A DNA stretch of 64,000 nucleotides, from the NCBI GenBank assembly GCA_030268105.1, contig BSDZ01000079.1, forward strand, positions 1,927,501 to 1,991,500. Direction: 5' to 3'. This document shows positions 38,353 to 63,183 of this stretch, piece after piece. The position numbers and the translations under genes were made by a program. The DNA is from Volvox africanus (taxonomy: Eukaryota; Chlorophyta; Chlorophyceae; Chlamydomonadales; Volvocaceae). Positions within the stretch are counted from its first letter, which is position 1. Each line of letters begins with the position of its first letter. The notes beneath the pieces were generated by a model that saw only the letters and a list, made by a program, of their open reading frames with translations, was not told where the DNA came from and made no database searches.

Positions 38353-39513
38353 CTTTCGTACTTATGAAGGCGACCCAAACATTTTGGCCGTGCTTACGCG
38401 CGATGGATGAGCGATGGATGAGGGTGGATGGGCTTCTCGGCTTCCCCCAGGAAGTTAGGAAGTTAGGTCGGGCGGCAGTTGCAGCTACTGGCTATCCCTT
38501 ACTGCGCCTTGCTTATGACCTTCGGAGCGTGTCCTGTGTGCGTTCATTTGTCATCATCGCTGCGGGTTTCGGTTCCCCAACGGCCAGCTGAGCACCTGTT
38601 CGCCACGCAGCCGTACGCCGTTAATATATTAGCGCTCTGTAGCTATCTCGTGAGGCCTGGCACAGGCCGCTGAAGTGTTGATCAGTCGCTGCGAGCTCAC
38701 GTCCACAAATACTTGCGATTGTTTTGTTGTTGTGAGGGTCAGGTTCCCGTGAGCAGCAGCCATCGAAATATACTCACCTTCCCCATACGTCGCAGACTCC
38801 CCGCATACTCCGTATACTCGCCTTCCTGTTCAGTAATCATGTCATGTCGAATAACGTGTAACGGGTAACGGTTATTGTGGTTATCTAGTAGAATATTGGG
38901 ACTGATGTGGCGTATCACATCGGAACCAAAAAATGTGGTTTTGTCACTTTTGGGTGGAATGTGAAACACTACTGGCGCCCGGATGTGTATTGGGTGGGCG
39001 ATCCTCGTCCTCTTGCGGCCTAACAACCGCTCATTGCCCCAGCATACGTCTTCGGTGCGGGCGAGGGGGGCCCAGTGGGCCAAAAGCCTAATTAGGCTGG
39101 TTGGTCTAGCTTTGTTGAGAGCCCGAGTTTGCGGCCACAGCGGAACTGCTTGACCGAGTTGTTTAAAGCGATCAGCTCGGGCCGTACTACTAGCGGCTTA
39201 CCTGCAGGGTGGTCGATGGCTCCCTTAGTTCCTAAGCCCGCCGTCAAGACTGACCCATATCGCTTAAACCATATTTGTTGGTCGAATGATCCCCCCTTGA
39301 AATGGTCTGGGACGCTGAGAAATGTCGTCCAGTAGCCTAGGGGTGTTACCGCCTCTTGGAGAATGCACTGGAGCCAGTTTAGCGGTGGTCAGTCCCACCT
39401 CCCACCTCCCACCTCTTCGTCGTTGCGTGTTGGCGGCGATTGGCACACTTAGGGGGCGAGAGGATTTGAGCACACCGCCTAAGGCGACCGTTCAAAACGC
39501 GCTCCGAATATCG

Positions 39514-39560
39514 TGTGTGCGTGCGTGTGTGTGTGTGTGTGCGTGTGTGTGTGTGTGTAT
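39514..39560. repeat. (GT)n microsatellite
   Basis: Runs of GTGTGT interrupted by GTGC and TATGC. No exon evidence around it. Confidence 0.85.
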
Positions 39561-40558
39561 GCGCGCTGTACTTATGAGTCAGGCAGTTGGATGAAGAGGC
39601 GGGTCTACCTGCCTGACTGAATGTCCGTTCCTGGATGTGCATGTCGTTCTCGGCCTTTCCTATATGCGCAAGCGGAGCTCCCAAGTCAGGTAGGAAGGTT
39701 ATGCCGACCCTGGGTTGATGGTTGCGGCACCAGATTGGCCGTCCCTGGCTTGCATGCCGTTGGCGCTCCGATGACAACGCACACATACCTGATGACTGTG
39801 GTGTTTTCTGCCTTCCTTTGTCTCGTAAATGTTCGAGGCCCGGTGGAGGGTCCCCCGCGGAAGAGCGCGGTAATAGGTGTACACATACACACGTTATACA
39901 CGGTCTCGTACGACCAAACGGGCGTGATTGCGCTTGTCTTCGGCTCTGCAGACGGTATTTGCGTTCGGTTGGAGATGGTTGGGAGATGGTTGGAGATGCA
40001 TTGGCACTTTTAGGATCTCACGACAGCAGGCAGTTGGTCGTTGGGAGAAGATCTCTGTTTGAGCTACATACCCGTACGTCTGTCGTACATCAGTATGAGC
40101 ATGTTTTTATTACGTATAGGCGAGTTCCGAAAAATTAAATAATACGTACAGGTAACGGAGCTGCGTACCTAGCACTCCCAGGACGAATAGACCGAGGTGG
40201 CGGCGGCCCTCCCTGGTGCTGGTCCACCGAGAGTCTTCACGAGGATGAGCGACAGCTGTGATGGCTGGCATGCGGGGCGACATACTGCCTGGTGCACTCG
40301 TACCGGTTGGGTGCATTTGTCGGGGATTTAGACAACCCACTGTCTTTACTATCTATCTAATTATCAGAATTTTTCGACTTCGCGTGCCTCCAATATCAGG
40401 CTTAGGGGCTCCTTGGCCCCTGACTAGGCTGCTGCTGTTTGTTCTTTGGTCTTTGGCTGTTAAATCTAAAGGCTATGGAGGCCGGCTAGCACGCATGCAC
40501 GGGAGCGCGTTAATAGATGTATTTATATTTAAGTTGCTATAGTTGACGGACCCAACAG

Positions 40559-40630
40559 GCGGATGCGGAGGACAATTACCTGAAGCAAATTAAGCTCCGT
40601 GCTCTCCAGGCGTACCATCACCGCATGTGA
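40559..40630 (+). CDS. Possible terminal exon of an unidentified small gene
   Basis: An AG acceptor at 40557-40558 is followed by 23 codons in phase 0 and a TGA. They encode a charged helix-like peptide (ADAEDNYLKQIKL, then RALQAYHHRM). A TGTAA occurs 366-370 nt further on (40996-41000). Upstream partners are unclear. An ATG frame at 39216-39335 (starting MAPLVPKPAVKTDPYRLN) and a possible segment from 39952 (RRYLRSVGDGWEMVGDA) are candidates, but I could not join them with matching phases. No family is recognised and the call rests on splice context and composition only. Confidence 0.3.
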   Translation, partial: ADAEDNYLKQIKLRALQAYHHRM

Positions 40631-41169
40631 GGAGAGGGACTGGGGACCGCGTTGCAGGACCGATTCAGGTCACCAGCAGGGCTGTCCTGCCGGAACCCTC
40701 CTCAGCTCAGCAAAAGCCCAGTTCATCTAGCACCACCACAGCGGCGAAAAAAGACCGGAAGGGGGCGTTAAGGGGGGGAACGGAACAGGGTGAAGTCCGT
40801 TCATCGGGCCCATTTAGGAGCACACCACGCTGGGCATAATGGGTAATGGAGGGTTCCAGCATATGCATGCATTGCGGATAAGTCCTGATCGCGATTGGTG
40901 ATGCAAAAAGTACCGGCATCCCCTAGGATTGCGTGGTCCTTGACTCGGCCGAATTGTACGTCGCACACACATACAGAAGACGCCCTTATGCCGGCTGTAA
41001 TGGAGTTCCCTTACCTAGGATTGGCAAATCCTACACGATGAGTGCCGTGTTGTCACAGCATGTCTTATGCAGTAGCACATGGGGTTGGGGTCCGTCAAGA
41101 CGAATACACGAGACATGATACCGCTGTAGACGCTGCTGTAACGTATGACTAACCGCGATGGGGTGGGGG

Positions 41170-41226
41170 GAGTTAGGGTTTTAGGGTTTAAGGGTTTTTA
41201 GGGTTTTTAATGCAAGGGTTTTTAAT
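41170..41226. repeat. Interstitial telomere-like repeat (TTTTAGGG/TTTAGGG variants)
   Basis: Degenerate copies of TTAGGGTTTTAGGG, TTTAAGGG and TTTTTAGGG follow one another. TTTTAGGG and TTTAGGG are the telomere units known from Chlamydomonas and from Volvox/plants respectively. The array is short, imperfect and internal, so it is not a chromosome end. Confidence 0.7.
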
Positions 41227-41611
41227 CATCGAGGCAAACGTCGTCGTCCTCACATAACGATCTTCAGCCACTTCGAATATAAAAGGGTTCAGTACACGAT
41301 TTCCTTGCTGCTTTATGTCAGGACTGTTTTGTACGATTCTCGCTTAAGCGTTGCGTTCCACGGGAAGACGGTTCATTCAGTTCCTGTTTGACGACAGCAT
41401 CTTTCACACCACAGCGCCAGGCCGCCATCGATACCTAAAAACCTAAGAATACGCTGTCGGGGATCCCTATCCTGTTAACCAATCTCATCCAGTATGTACA
41501 CTTACCAAAGCTATCCTGATGCCAGTCAGTGATGCTCATCTAAGCCGGCGGCGTAGTAGCTCTTTAAGTTTGCGGCATAGCGCCGCCGCAGCCAGAAAAG
41601 GCAAGGGTTGA

Positions 41612-41908
41612 ATGCAGGGCAACGAGCCGGGGGCTTCAGCATCGCTCCAGGGATCTGGTGGTCGGAGATTTGTTCAGGGCCGCGGACGGGGCCAGGATCG
41701 TCCGTGCAGATTCTTCGCGCCGGGCAACTGTCGGGATGGCGACTGGTGCCCTTACTCACACGTCCTCTCATTGAATGCGGCCACGCAGGGCGGCACAATC
41801 AAACGCGATCTGGCGCGGCCTGGTTCCGGCTTTCCTGACGAGGAAAACCCGTTCCGGATCTTTAGGGCGTTAAGCTTTAAGCAACTCGAGCGGCCAGAGC
41901 AGGCGCGT
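41612..41908 (+). CDS. CCCH-type zinc-finger protein, one exon supported (gene incomplete)
   Basis: An open frame from the ATG at 41612, directly after an in-frame TGA, encodes about 99 residues. It contains RPCRFFAPGNCRDGDWCPYS followed by His, a C-x7-C-x5-C-x3-H zinc finger of the type that binds RNA. A Gly/Arg/Gln-rich segment (GRRFVQGRGRGQDR), RGG-like and also common in RNA-binding proteins, precedes it. The segment could instead start at the acceptor CAG (41616) as an internal exon. Donors GTGTAT (after 41906) or GTATGT (after 41908) are both possible. Downstream, an acceptor at about 42122 opens onto two alternative frames. One, compatible with the first donor, stays open to a stop at about 42405. 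TGTAA at 42569-42573 may end the gene. The zinc finger is confident; the full gene is not resolved. Confidence 0.6.
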
Positions 41909-42568
41909 GTATGTGTGCTTGTGCGTGGTTTGTGTATATACATACACATAGATAAACGCCGTCTCACAGAACTTGAAATACAAAAGTACGAAATATGGAG
42001 TGTGCGCCTCTTCAGGCACATGCTAATTATGTCTACATACTCTAATCGTTAACTTGTGAGCGTTGCGTTATGCGTTATGCCCTTCAACTACCCAAGGGCT
42101 GCATGCATCTCTTCCCCTACTAGGAACCATTCTACTGGTACCAAAACAATCCTGGCGGGCGACGTTGCTAATGCGCGCCGCCCATCGTTTACCCCTTGTC
42201 CTCCGTATCCCCCGTAACCCTGCCACCGCAACATTTTTTCGTTCCGTACATCACCGTACCGCAGTTTCGAAAGGTCTTGTGTACCGCCATCGCAACGCGC
42301 TCAGCCCCAGCTGCATCCCACTGCTCTGCGGCATGTGGCGCCCGCAGCCAGCGCTCAACGCGGGCAGCGCCAGCGTTCACGGTAGCGGTTTGACAGGTCT
42401 GTAAGGCACATCGACATCTGCCTCATCTGCCGCCCCCACGGGCGATAACTCCCGTGCTCATCTGCACCTGCAGCTGTGCCTTCAAGATTTCAATGAGCGG
42501 CACTGAAAGGGGAAACGTACAGTCGAGGTGGAAAGTGGTGTGTGTGTGTGTGTGTTATGAAAAGGTTG

Positions 42569-42573
42569 TGTAA
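42569..42573 (+). terminator. Candidate polyadenylation signal TGTAA
   Basis: A TGTAA downstream of the CCCH exon and of the open frame ending near 42405, directly after a (GT)n run. It is assigned to the zinc-finger gene only by position. Confidence 0.35.
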
Positions 42574-44838
42574 TTTCACCGCATTGTTTTCGATTACGGT
42601 GCTGTGTTGCTGTGTACACACTTCCTCCTCTCTCTCACCACCCCTCACTTGACGGTTAGCCTTCGTTCCTTCAGTATCCATGCAGCTGATCAGCTTATGC
42701 TTCCTAAGTACGTCATCTAACGTAAGCAGTCTTCGTCCCGGGAGGAAGCGAAGTCGTCGTACATGACACTCGCTCACTACTCCATCCGAGCGCTGGGACG
42801 ACGTGCGAAAATGCCCAATTGGAATGAATGGCGTCAACGGTTTCGATTGATTTATTGATTAATTTACATGGTTTTAGTTATTACGTTAGGTTCCATCCAA
42901 TTTAGTACAGTCATTGTTAGTACTTAGTAGCCGTGAACGGACGCACGTCCAACGTACGCGTAAGCAGCTGTCGGCCGAACGGGGGACAACAGATTGCGGC
43001 TGATGAATGATCCAAACCAGCAGCGTTCACCATGCTCATTGTCGTAAAATCACAAAGCATGCGCGCGTGGTGAAGCGTGACGCTTAAGATTGTTCGTTGT
43101 CATTAAGTGCCAAATAGCGAACATCGAACAGCAGATAAATAACAAACTAAAAGTTGCACTTATTCATGAGTCATCAATACCCAACTAGTAAGAGTCATCA
43201 CTCCCAGCCAACGGCCCCGCGCGATAAGGGCCTCCGTAACTATCTAGCTATTCACGATTATTTTACGCACGAGCTAGTTACGCAGCGAGGAGCTACGAGC
43301 TAGCTATGATGAACTTAAGATAGATATTGATTTGCATCAGGTCGTGCAGCGAATCTGTTTTGATCAAATCTGCTACTGTTCCTGCCCTCATCAAAATCAT
43401 GATATCTGTCTCGCTCCGTCAGCGTAGCTGCGTACGACGTCATCAGTATGTATATCTAAATGTGCACGATTGAGGCAAAAGTGCAAGATAGCCGTGTGCG
43501 CCTCGACGGCAGAACTCTCTGCCAGCGCCATGCATGGGCATACATGCACGCGCTAGCAGAAGACGTGGCTCGAAAACAAATAAAGGACAGCTCGCCCTAT
43601 GCACGCCCTATGGACAACTCCAATCAATTCATCTCGCCATCTGTCTATCGGCCCTCCCTCCATAATGTTGTCGCTGAGCGAGTAAGGCAGAGTATGATTG
43701 CATCCACGCACGCACGGCAAACTGTATATAAGAACTAACGGAGGGACAACGGGACAGCAGAATAATCCTGCTGCTGTTCACTGCTTTCGTTCGGTTCCAT
43801 CTACAGCCCTATATCGTTAGCGGCCGCTGTCAGGGTGAGTAGCATTGGTCGCCATTCTGTACCATGGGCCATCACACCCAGGCCTGCCATCCGCGTGTTA
43901 AGGTGCAACTGCGAAATAAATAGAACCAGAATAGACCCGGTCATTTAACGCCGCCCCCCGGCTTCCTGCCCCCAGCCCCCTGGCCCCGCCCGGGGCCCCC
44001 TTCACGCGGCGACATGTGGCGACGTGTGCGTGGGCAGCCAACCAGAGAGCAAGAGAGCAAGGAGCGAGCATGCAAAGTTGGATCAGTGTTTTGCTCGCCG
44101 TCCTGGCTCCCGCTGACAGCATCCCCATGCACAGGACGGAAACGTATATATGCGTTCAGTTAGCGTGACGACCGATATGACCCAAAACTAACCCCTCGTA
44201 CTAACCCCTCGTACTGTACACCCCGCCCAAAATCCGAACCGCATCTCAGCCTCTGTCTGTACCCAATTTCGACATGCTTGCTCAACCCCCGCCATCTACA
44301 TCCCCATGCTGATCTCCACCCTCCCAATGCAAGTAAGCAACGCAATGGATCTACGACCATATATATAGCTAGCATCGCACCCATTACTCCCATCCACATC
44401 CTTGCCATGCCCTGTCCCTGCTCTATCTCTAGTACTTCGATTCTATGCACCCTGCTGTTTGCTGATGATTATGGCTCGAGAGTAAGACAGGACCCGTTTC
44501 CCACAGCACTCTTGCTTTTCCACTGGAAGTTTGTCGTGCATTGGGGGCATCGCAGGTAGGTTCCGTCCTTTGAATGCACATGCACATGCAAGTCCCGCAA
44601 TGGACAACAAACAACAATCGCAATCCCAAATCCAGCTGAAACTCACAATATAAATGAATACACGGATGCGTGGATGCATGTGCATGCGTGTACAACACAG
44701 AACAGAGAGATAGACTCACACATACACACACATATACACTCACACCTACGGCGGCACACAAACACGCACATACATGCACGCACGTCGCCGAACCTAGTCA
44801 GCTAGCTATATATGCTATATATGTTTGCAAGCTCCTCT
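42574..44838. other. Intergenic region, AT-richer, no supported gene
   Basis: About 2.3 kb with no recognisable exon on either strand. Short open frames (for example 43460-43738 +) lack domains. CA-rich simple sequence lies at 44,690-44,780. The 3' UTR of the minus-strand Ca2+-ATPase should occupy the right end. No TGTAA on the minus strand was found within the first kilobase. Confidence 0.5.
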
Positions 44839-58817
<13,979 letters not shown>

Positions 58818-59497
58818 CTTTCCAGGTGTTTCTTAAAAATCTATTAGGCACGTCAGGTTGGGTGGCCTTTGCGATCACCAGCAAAAGCGACTGATAGTTT
58901 GCGCACAAGCAAGTCGCGGAACTTCCTGGCTGATGTGGATCCAAAACCCTAATATTAGAGGCGTCAAATGATTGTAATTTACAAAGTAATGACGAGGGAG
59001 GCAAATAGCCACAGCCGTTTCACAGGTGTGGAGTGTTACGTGAACGCAAGAAACTATAGCATTGACTATACCACGTGCTTTAAAGTTCATAAATAATAGG
59101 AAAAGTACGTTAACATATACAGATCAATTATATATATAGAAGTTGCATGTGATTGGAGGAAGGCCAGGTCTGGTCCGACAGCCACGGAGGCAAGACCTAC
59201 TATACATGACAGGGAACAGATAGGCGAATCGTCCTAGACGTCTAATGCAGTATATAATGTCAATTTTGAAGCCTGGGAAACCCCAAATTGATCGTAATGC
59301 GGTTGCTATGCTTGCCATCGGATAAACAAGATAGGTCTTTAGGTGCCGTGAAAACCAAAAGACCAGAATGAAATTTACCGTAATATAACATAACAATGAA
59401 TAATTGTTAACATATTTGATTCGAAAGTTAACTCTTTAAAGCTTTGGGCGAGTTCCGAGGGCCGTCCGCTCCGGAACTGTGCCATGTTTCTTTATTC
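58818..59497. promoter_or_regulatory. Divergent promoter region between Ca2+-ATPase (-) and ITPK (+)
   Basis: The Ca2+-ATPase start (58817, minus) and the farthest ITPK ATG (59498, plus) are 680 bp apart and point away from each other. The interval is distinctly AT-rich and contains no exon I can support. Both promoters should lie here. TATATATATAG-like sequence near 59129-59139 is a possible TATA element, but this is weak. Confidence 0.5.
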
Positions 59498-62134
59498 ATG
59501 CCTTGTCTGAACAAAAACGAGCAGGTTTCAAATGAAGAACTTACAATATTGTTTTCAAAATCAGCTTCAATGGTGCTTCAGCATCAGCAATCATCCGCAG
59601 TCAGAACAGTGGGCCTGGCTTTTCTTCCCAAAAAGGTGAACAAGCCATATTCTTTGCGATCTTGCCTCAACATCTCTCTTCTCAATGTCCATACAAAACC
59701 GAAGCGCCCTTAGGAAACTATAAGACGGAGCCCTCAAGGCCTCCGCGCATGCACATAACTGGCCACATGCCCCCCCTCCTCTTACAGCTCCCTCGCGTCC
59801 TGACGCTGGAGACGCGCGATCTCGCAGTAGCTGCCGGACTGCAGCTGGTAGTTCTTGAGCCACACCGGCCATTGCATGAGCAGCAAGCAGCCCTCCCTGG
59901 ACCCGCCGCCTGTTGTCGAAGTGGTGCGACAGGGCCGACATTTGATATCATCCTCCATAAGCTCCATGCAGACCCGGGTGGGTTGTAGCGCTGATCTCTT
60001 TGCAGGGGCCGCGGCGAAGACACTTCCCGGAGCAAACCCATGGTGTTGTCCCTCATTTCCCAACTGATACACCTGCCGCTGTTAACCAACAAAATAACCT
60101 TCCAATCGCCCACTCACACCATCGCCCCTTCAACACGGCAGTTTGGGAGGCCCATTTGGAACAGTACGTCGCCAGCCACCCTGGAGTGCGTGTGCTGGAC
60201 TCCCCCAATGCAATACAAAACACTGAAGACCGCGCCGTAATGTTGGCGGCTATTCCGCCCGCTGGGCTGCTACTCCGCCTGCCCGGACCAACGCCACAAG
60301 CACAGCAGAATCTAAATCCGGATCTGCATCCTATCTCTGGGCCAGGATCGCGGACAGGGCTTGTAGCAGGAGATGCACTAAATGAGGAACGAACGTGGGA
60401 ACCAGAGGAGGCTCCAACGTGGACAAGTGTCACATCCGATACCGCCGTGATGCCGCCGCCACATGGCAGCCGCGGCTGCGGAGGCCGACTCGTATCCGTG
60501 CGGAGGCCCCCGCAGGTCGTAGTCCAGTCGCGCAAAGCACTGCACGCCCTGGCCACCTGCGATGGTGGTGAGTGCCTTAACGGGATTACGGAACTTCTCA
60601 GACCTCTCAGACCTTTTAGAGGCACGGGTAGTCCGCGTGACCGATGAAGTGAGAGAGTGCGGGTTCTCGGTTTGGAGGTCCGAAGGCGGTGCGAGCGGAA
60701 GGGGCCGAATATGTTAAGAAGGCCGAGGCGATGAGACGATCCTTTTCAGCTTACAAATCAGATTGCTTGCTTGCTGGTTTGAAAGCTTGCTTCGGGGTAG
60801 GGGTTCGCGGGAGGGGGACCAGGGCCCGGTAACTTCACTGACATCTGACAGACCAGATGAAGCGATCATTGTAGATGAAGCGATACTGCCGCGCGTGAAG
60901 CGATCTCTGCCCTGGCCCTACGCGCGGGGGACTCGCCATTCATTCAAGGTGTGCGACCCGCGGGTCTCCGGCCACCACTGATCCTCAAGACGCAGCGCAC
61001 GGATGCGGTGGGTGGCAACGGTCACGGCCTGGCGATCGCACTCACGTGGAGCGATTTGATACAGAAAGGCGAGGCCCTCCAGGGCACTGCATCTGCTACT
61101 GCCGCCGCTACTAACGCATCTGGTGCCGCCATCGCCTCTGGCTTGGGCGCCTCCGGAGGCGGGAGCGGCAACGGTAATGGCGGTCGCGCCCGTGACGTCA
61201 GGGATAACAATGATGGAGGTGACGGCGACGGTGACTGCGAGTACGATGGCTGGGTACCGCTCGTCATCCAGCAATACGTGCCGCACGAAGAGGCACTGTA
61301 CAAGGCACGTGAATGTAGATGCCTTGAATACGATGTTCCTTTCGATGGCAAGCACAGTCTCAGCAGGGGAAATCCCAGCTCACAGCTTACCTTGGGGGGT
61401 TCCTGTTTTGCTCTTTTCCACAGGTGTACGTTTTGGGACAGTACGTACGAGTGGAGCGACGGGACTCACTAACACTGCAGCAGCTCAGCGCTCTGCAAAT
61501 ACCGCAGCCGCTGCCTCCGGCACTGGCCAACCAATCTGGGTCTCAGCAGCAGCTGGATGCCGATTCTGACTACCTGGCCCATGCTGCCACTGACACTGCA
61601 ACTGTGCAACTGCTGCAGAACCTGTCTGCGCAGCCGCAGTCGCAGCGGTCGCTCAAGCCACAGCAGCGTCATGCAGCTCATAGCGGGTCTCGGTCAACCG
61701 TGGAGTCCAGGGAGGCAGGCTGGGAGACTGCGGGGGACCCAGGCTTGGGCAAGGCGGCGGCTGCATCCGGCAGCACCGGCTGCCTCGACATCAGCGTCCT
61801 TGAGGTCGTTGCGAGGGAGCTGTCCAGGCGCATGGACCTGACAATGTTCAACTTTGATGTAGTGGCTCCGGTTTTGGGGCTGTCAGTGGTCGGGGAAGCA
61901 GCGGAGCCAGCTAGAGAGACGGGCGAGGTTAGTAGTGGGGTTACGTTAGGGGCGCTGGGTGAGGATGGTAGTAACGATGCTGGTGACGCGGGTAATCGGA
62001 TTGGTGATGATGCATGCGTCATGTACGTGGTCGATGTGAATTATTTTCCAGGATACGACAAACTGCCTGGGTGGGAGGCCCACCTGGTGGCGCATTTGCG
62101 CGCTGTGGCAGATGGGCTTGCAGCCCGGAGCTGA
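59498..62134 (+). CDS. ITPK: Inositol 1,3,4-trisphosphate 5/6-kinase (ITPK), five exons
   Basis: Exons: 59498-59635, 59788-59977, 60142-60567, 60949-61304, 61424-62134; 1,821 nt, 606 residues. ITPKs are ATP-grasp kinases that phosphorylate inositol tri- and tetrakisphosphates on the route to phytate and pyrophosphates. Family signatures: RTVGLAFLPKK, GPTFDIILHKLHADPG, EQYVASHPGVRVLDSPNAIQ, RPPLILKTQRTDAVGG, VPLVIQQYVPHEEALYK joined to VYVLGQYVRVERRDSL, MFNFDVVAP, and the metal-binding VVDVNYFPGYDKLPGWE (572-588). Low-complexity inserts make it almost twice the roughly 320 residues of many plant ITPKs. One insert (Ala/Gly/Asp-rich) precedes VPLVIQQ, another follows RRDSL and a third interrupts the segment before VVDVNYFPG. 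The fourth intron needs a GC donor (61305). An ATG at 59570 is an alternative start, closer to the conserved domain. Confidence 0.92.
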
Positions 62135-63183
62135 GTTCCTCGTAAGGGGTCCTATTTAGGCAATCTTATCCGGCATAAGGTGGTCTTGTCGTACTTTGAA
62201 TGATACTAGTCAGGTTCAAGGTCAAGATCAGGCTATACCGCTGATCAGTGATCCGCTGCGGAGTGCTGTCGTAATCTTCATATACAGGGCGGGGCTTACG
62301 TGATCAGCGGGGTACTGTCACAAAGGCAACAGCGGGTAGGCGGTAATATAGGTGTGTGTTGGCCACACAGGGTTAGGGGTTACCGAACTGATTAGTGGCG
62401 CTACAGTAGCAGATTGCATGTAGGGTTATATGTAGGTTGTTTGCCGCACGTGAGGACTGCCGACCTCGGCCAAGGAGTGGCAGATGGTGGGGATCTGCCC
62501 ACGTGGTTCATCACAGGCTTCGACAGCGTTACAGGTAAAAAAAGACACGTCAAAAACATAGGGCCCGACGGTGTTACAAAATGGCCGTCCGTGATGACCA
62601 CTCTTGAATCCACCACACGTTCTGCGCCACACCGTCGCAATGGTCTTCACATCCCGAGAGGCTCATGAGGCCCACGAAGCCTTCAACGGGTCCCCGGAGT
62701 TGCCCCCCCAACTCGAACCTCGATGAAGACCCCACCGTCCACGCCACCAAAAAAGGTGTCACTTCAGAAACAGCATTTCGTCTTCAGAATACCAGCAGCA
62801 TTATACAACGCGCAATCTTACCTTACCTTCTCCAGTGCGTTTTTCAGTGCATCCGGCTTCGATCTGGTTCAACAATGCGGGAACCGCGCATGCACCTTTG
62901 AACGCATTAAAAGACAGGATACACACAAACGCCAAACAGCATTACGACTTCACAATCATCCAACAACACACAGCCCGTAATCCGGTATAGGTACCGAGGC
63001 CGGCGACGACAGCAGGGATTACCAGCTGTAGCCACTATGGCAACCACACCTTACATATCGCTTGCTGTCATCGCCAACGATGCGGAGAAGTCCACTGTGG
63101 GACACGCAACAAGAGCACTCTCGCACTTCGCAATGTCAATCCTAGGGAATTTCGCAGTAAAATACATGTCAAGGTCCTGCGAT
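62135..63183. other. Intergenic region between convergent ITPK and SecY genes
   Basis: About 1 kb with no recognisable exon; short open frames in both directions lack domains. It must hold both 3' UTRs. No TGTAA was seen for ITPK on the + strand. Confidence 0.5.
63051..63055 (-). terminator. Polyadenylation signal TGTAA of the SecY gene
   Basis: TTACA on the + strand is TGTAA on the transcript strand, about 130 nt after the SecY stop codon. This is a normal position for a volvocine poly(A) signal. Confidence 0.6.

Larger units (their letters stand above)
35974..39200. other. Intergenic, repeat-bearing region without a supported gene
   Basis: Over 3 kb with no exon that I can tie to a family on either strand. 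It holds TG/AC-rich stretches (about 36,620-36,720), a GGAGAA purine repeat (37,276-37,326), an inverted repeat (38,130-38,178) and ACTGACAG repeats (38,300-38,352). The long minus-strand open frame about 36,553-37,530 has simple-sequence composition (Phe/Ser and Tyr/Thr runs) and is rejected. Confidence 0.5.
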
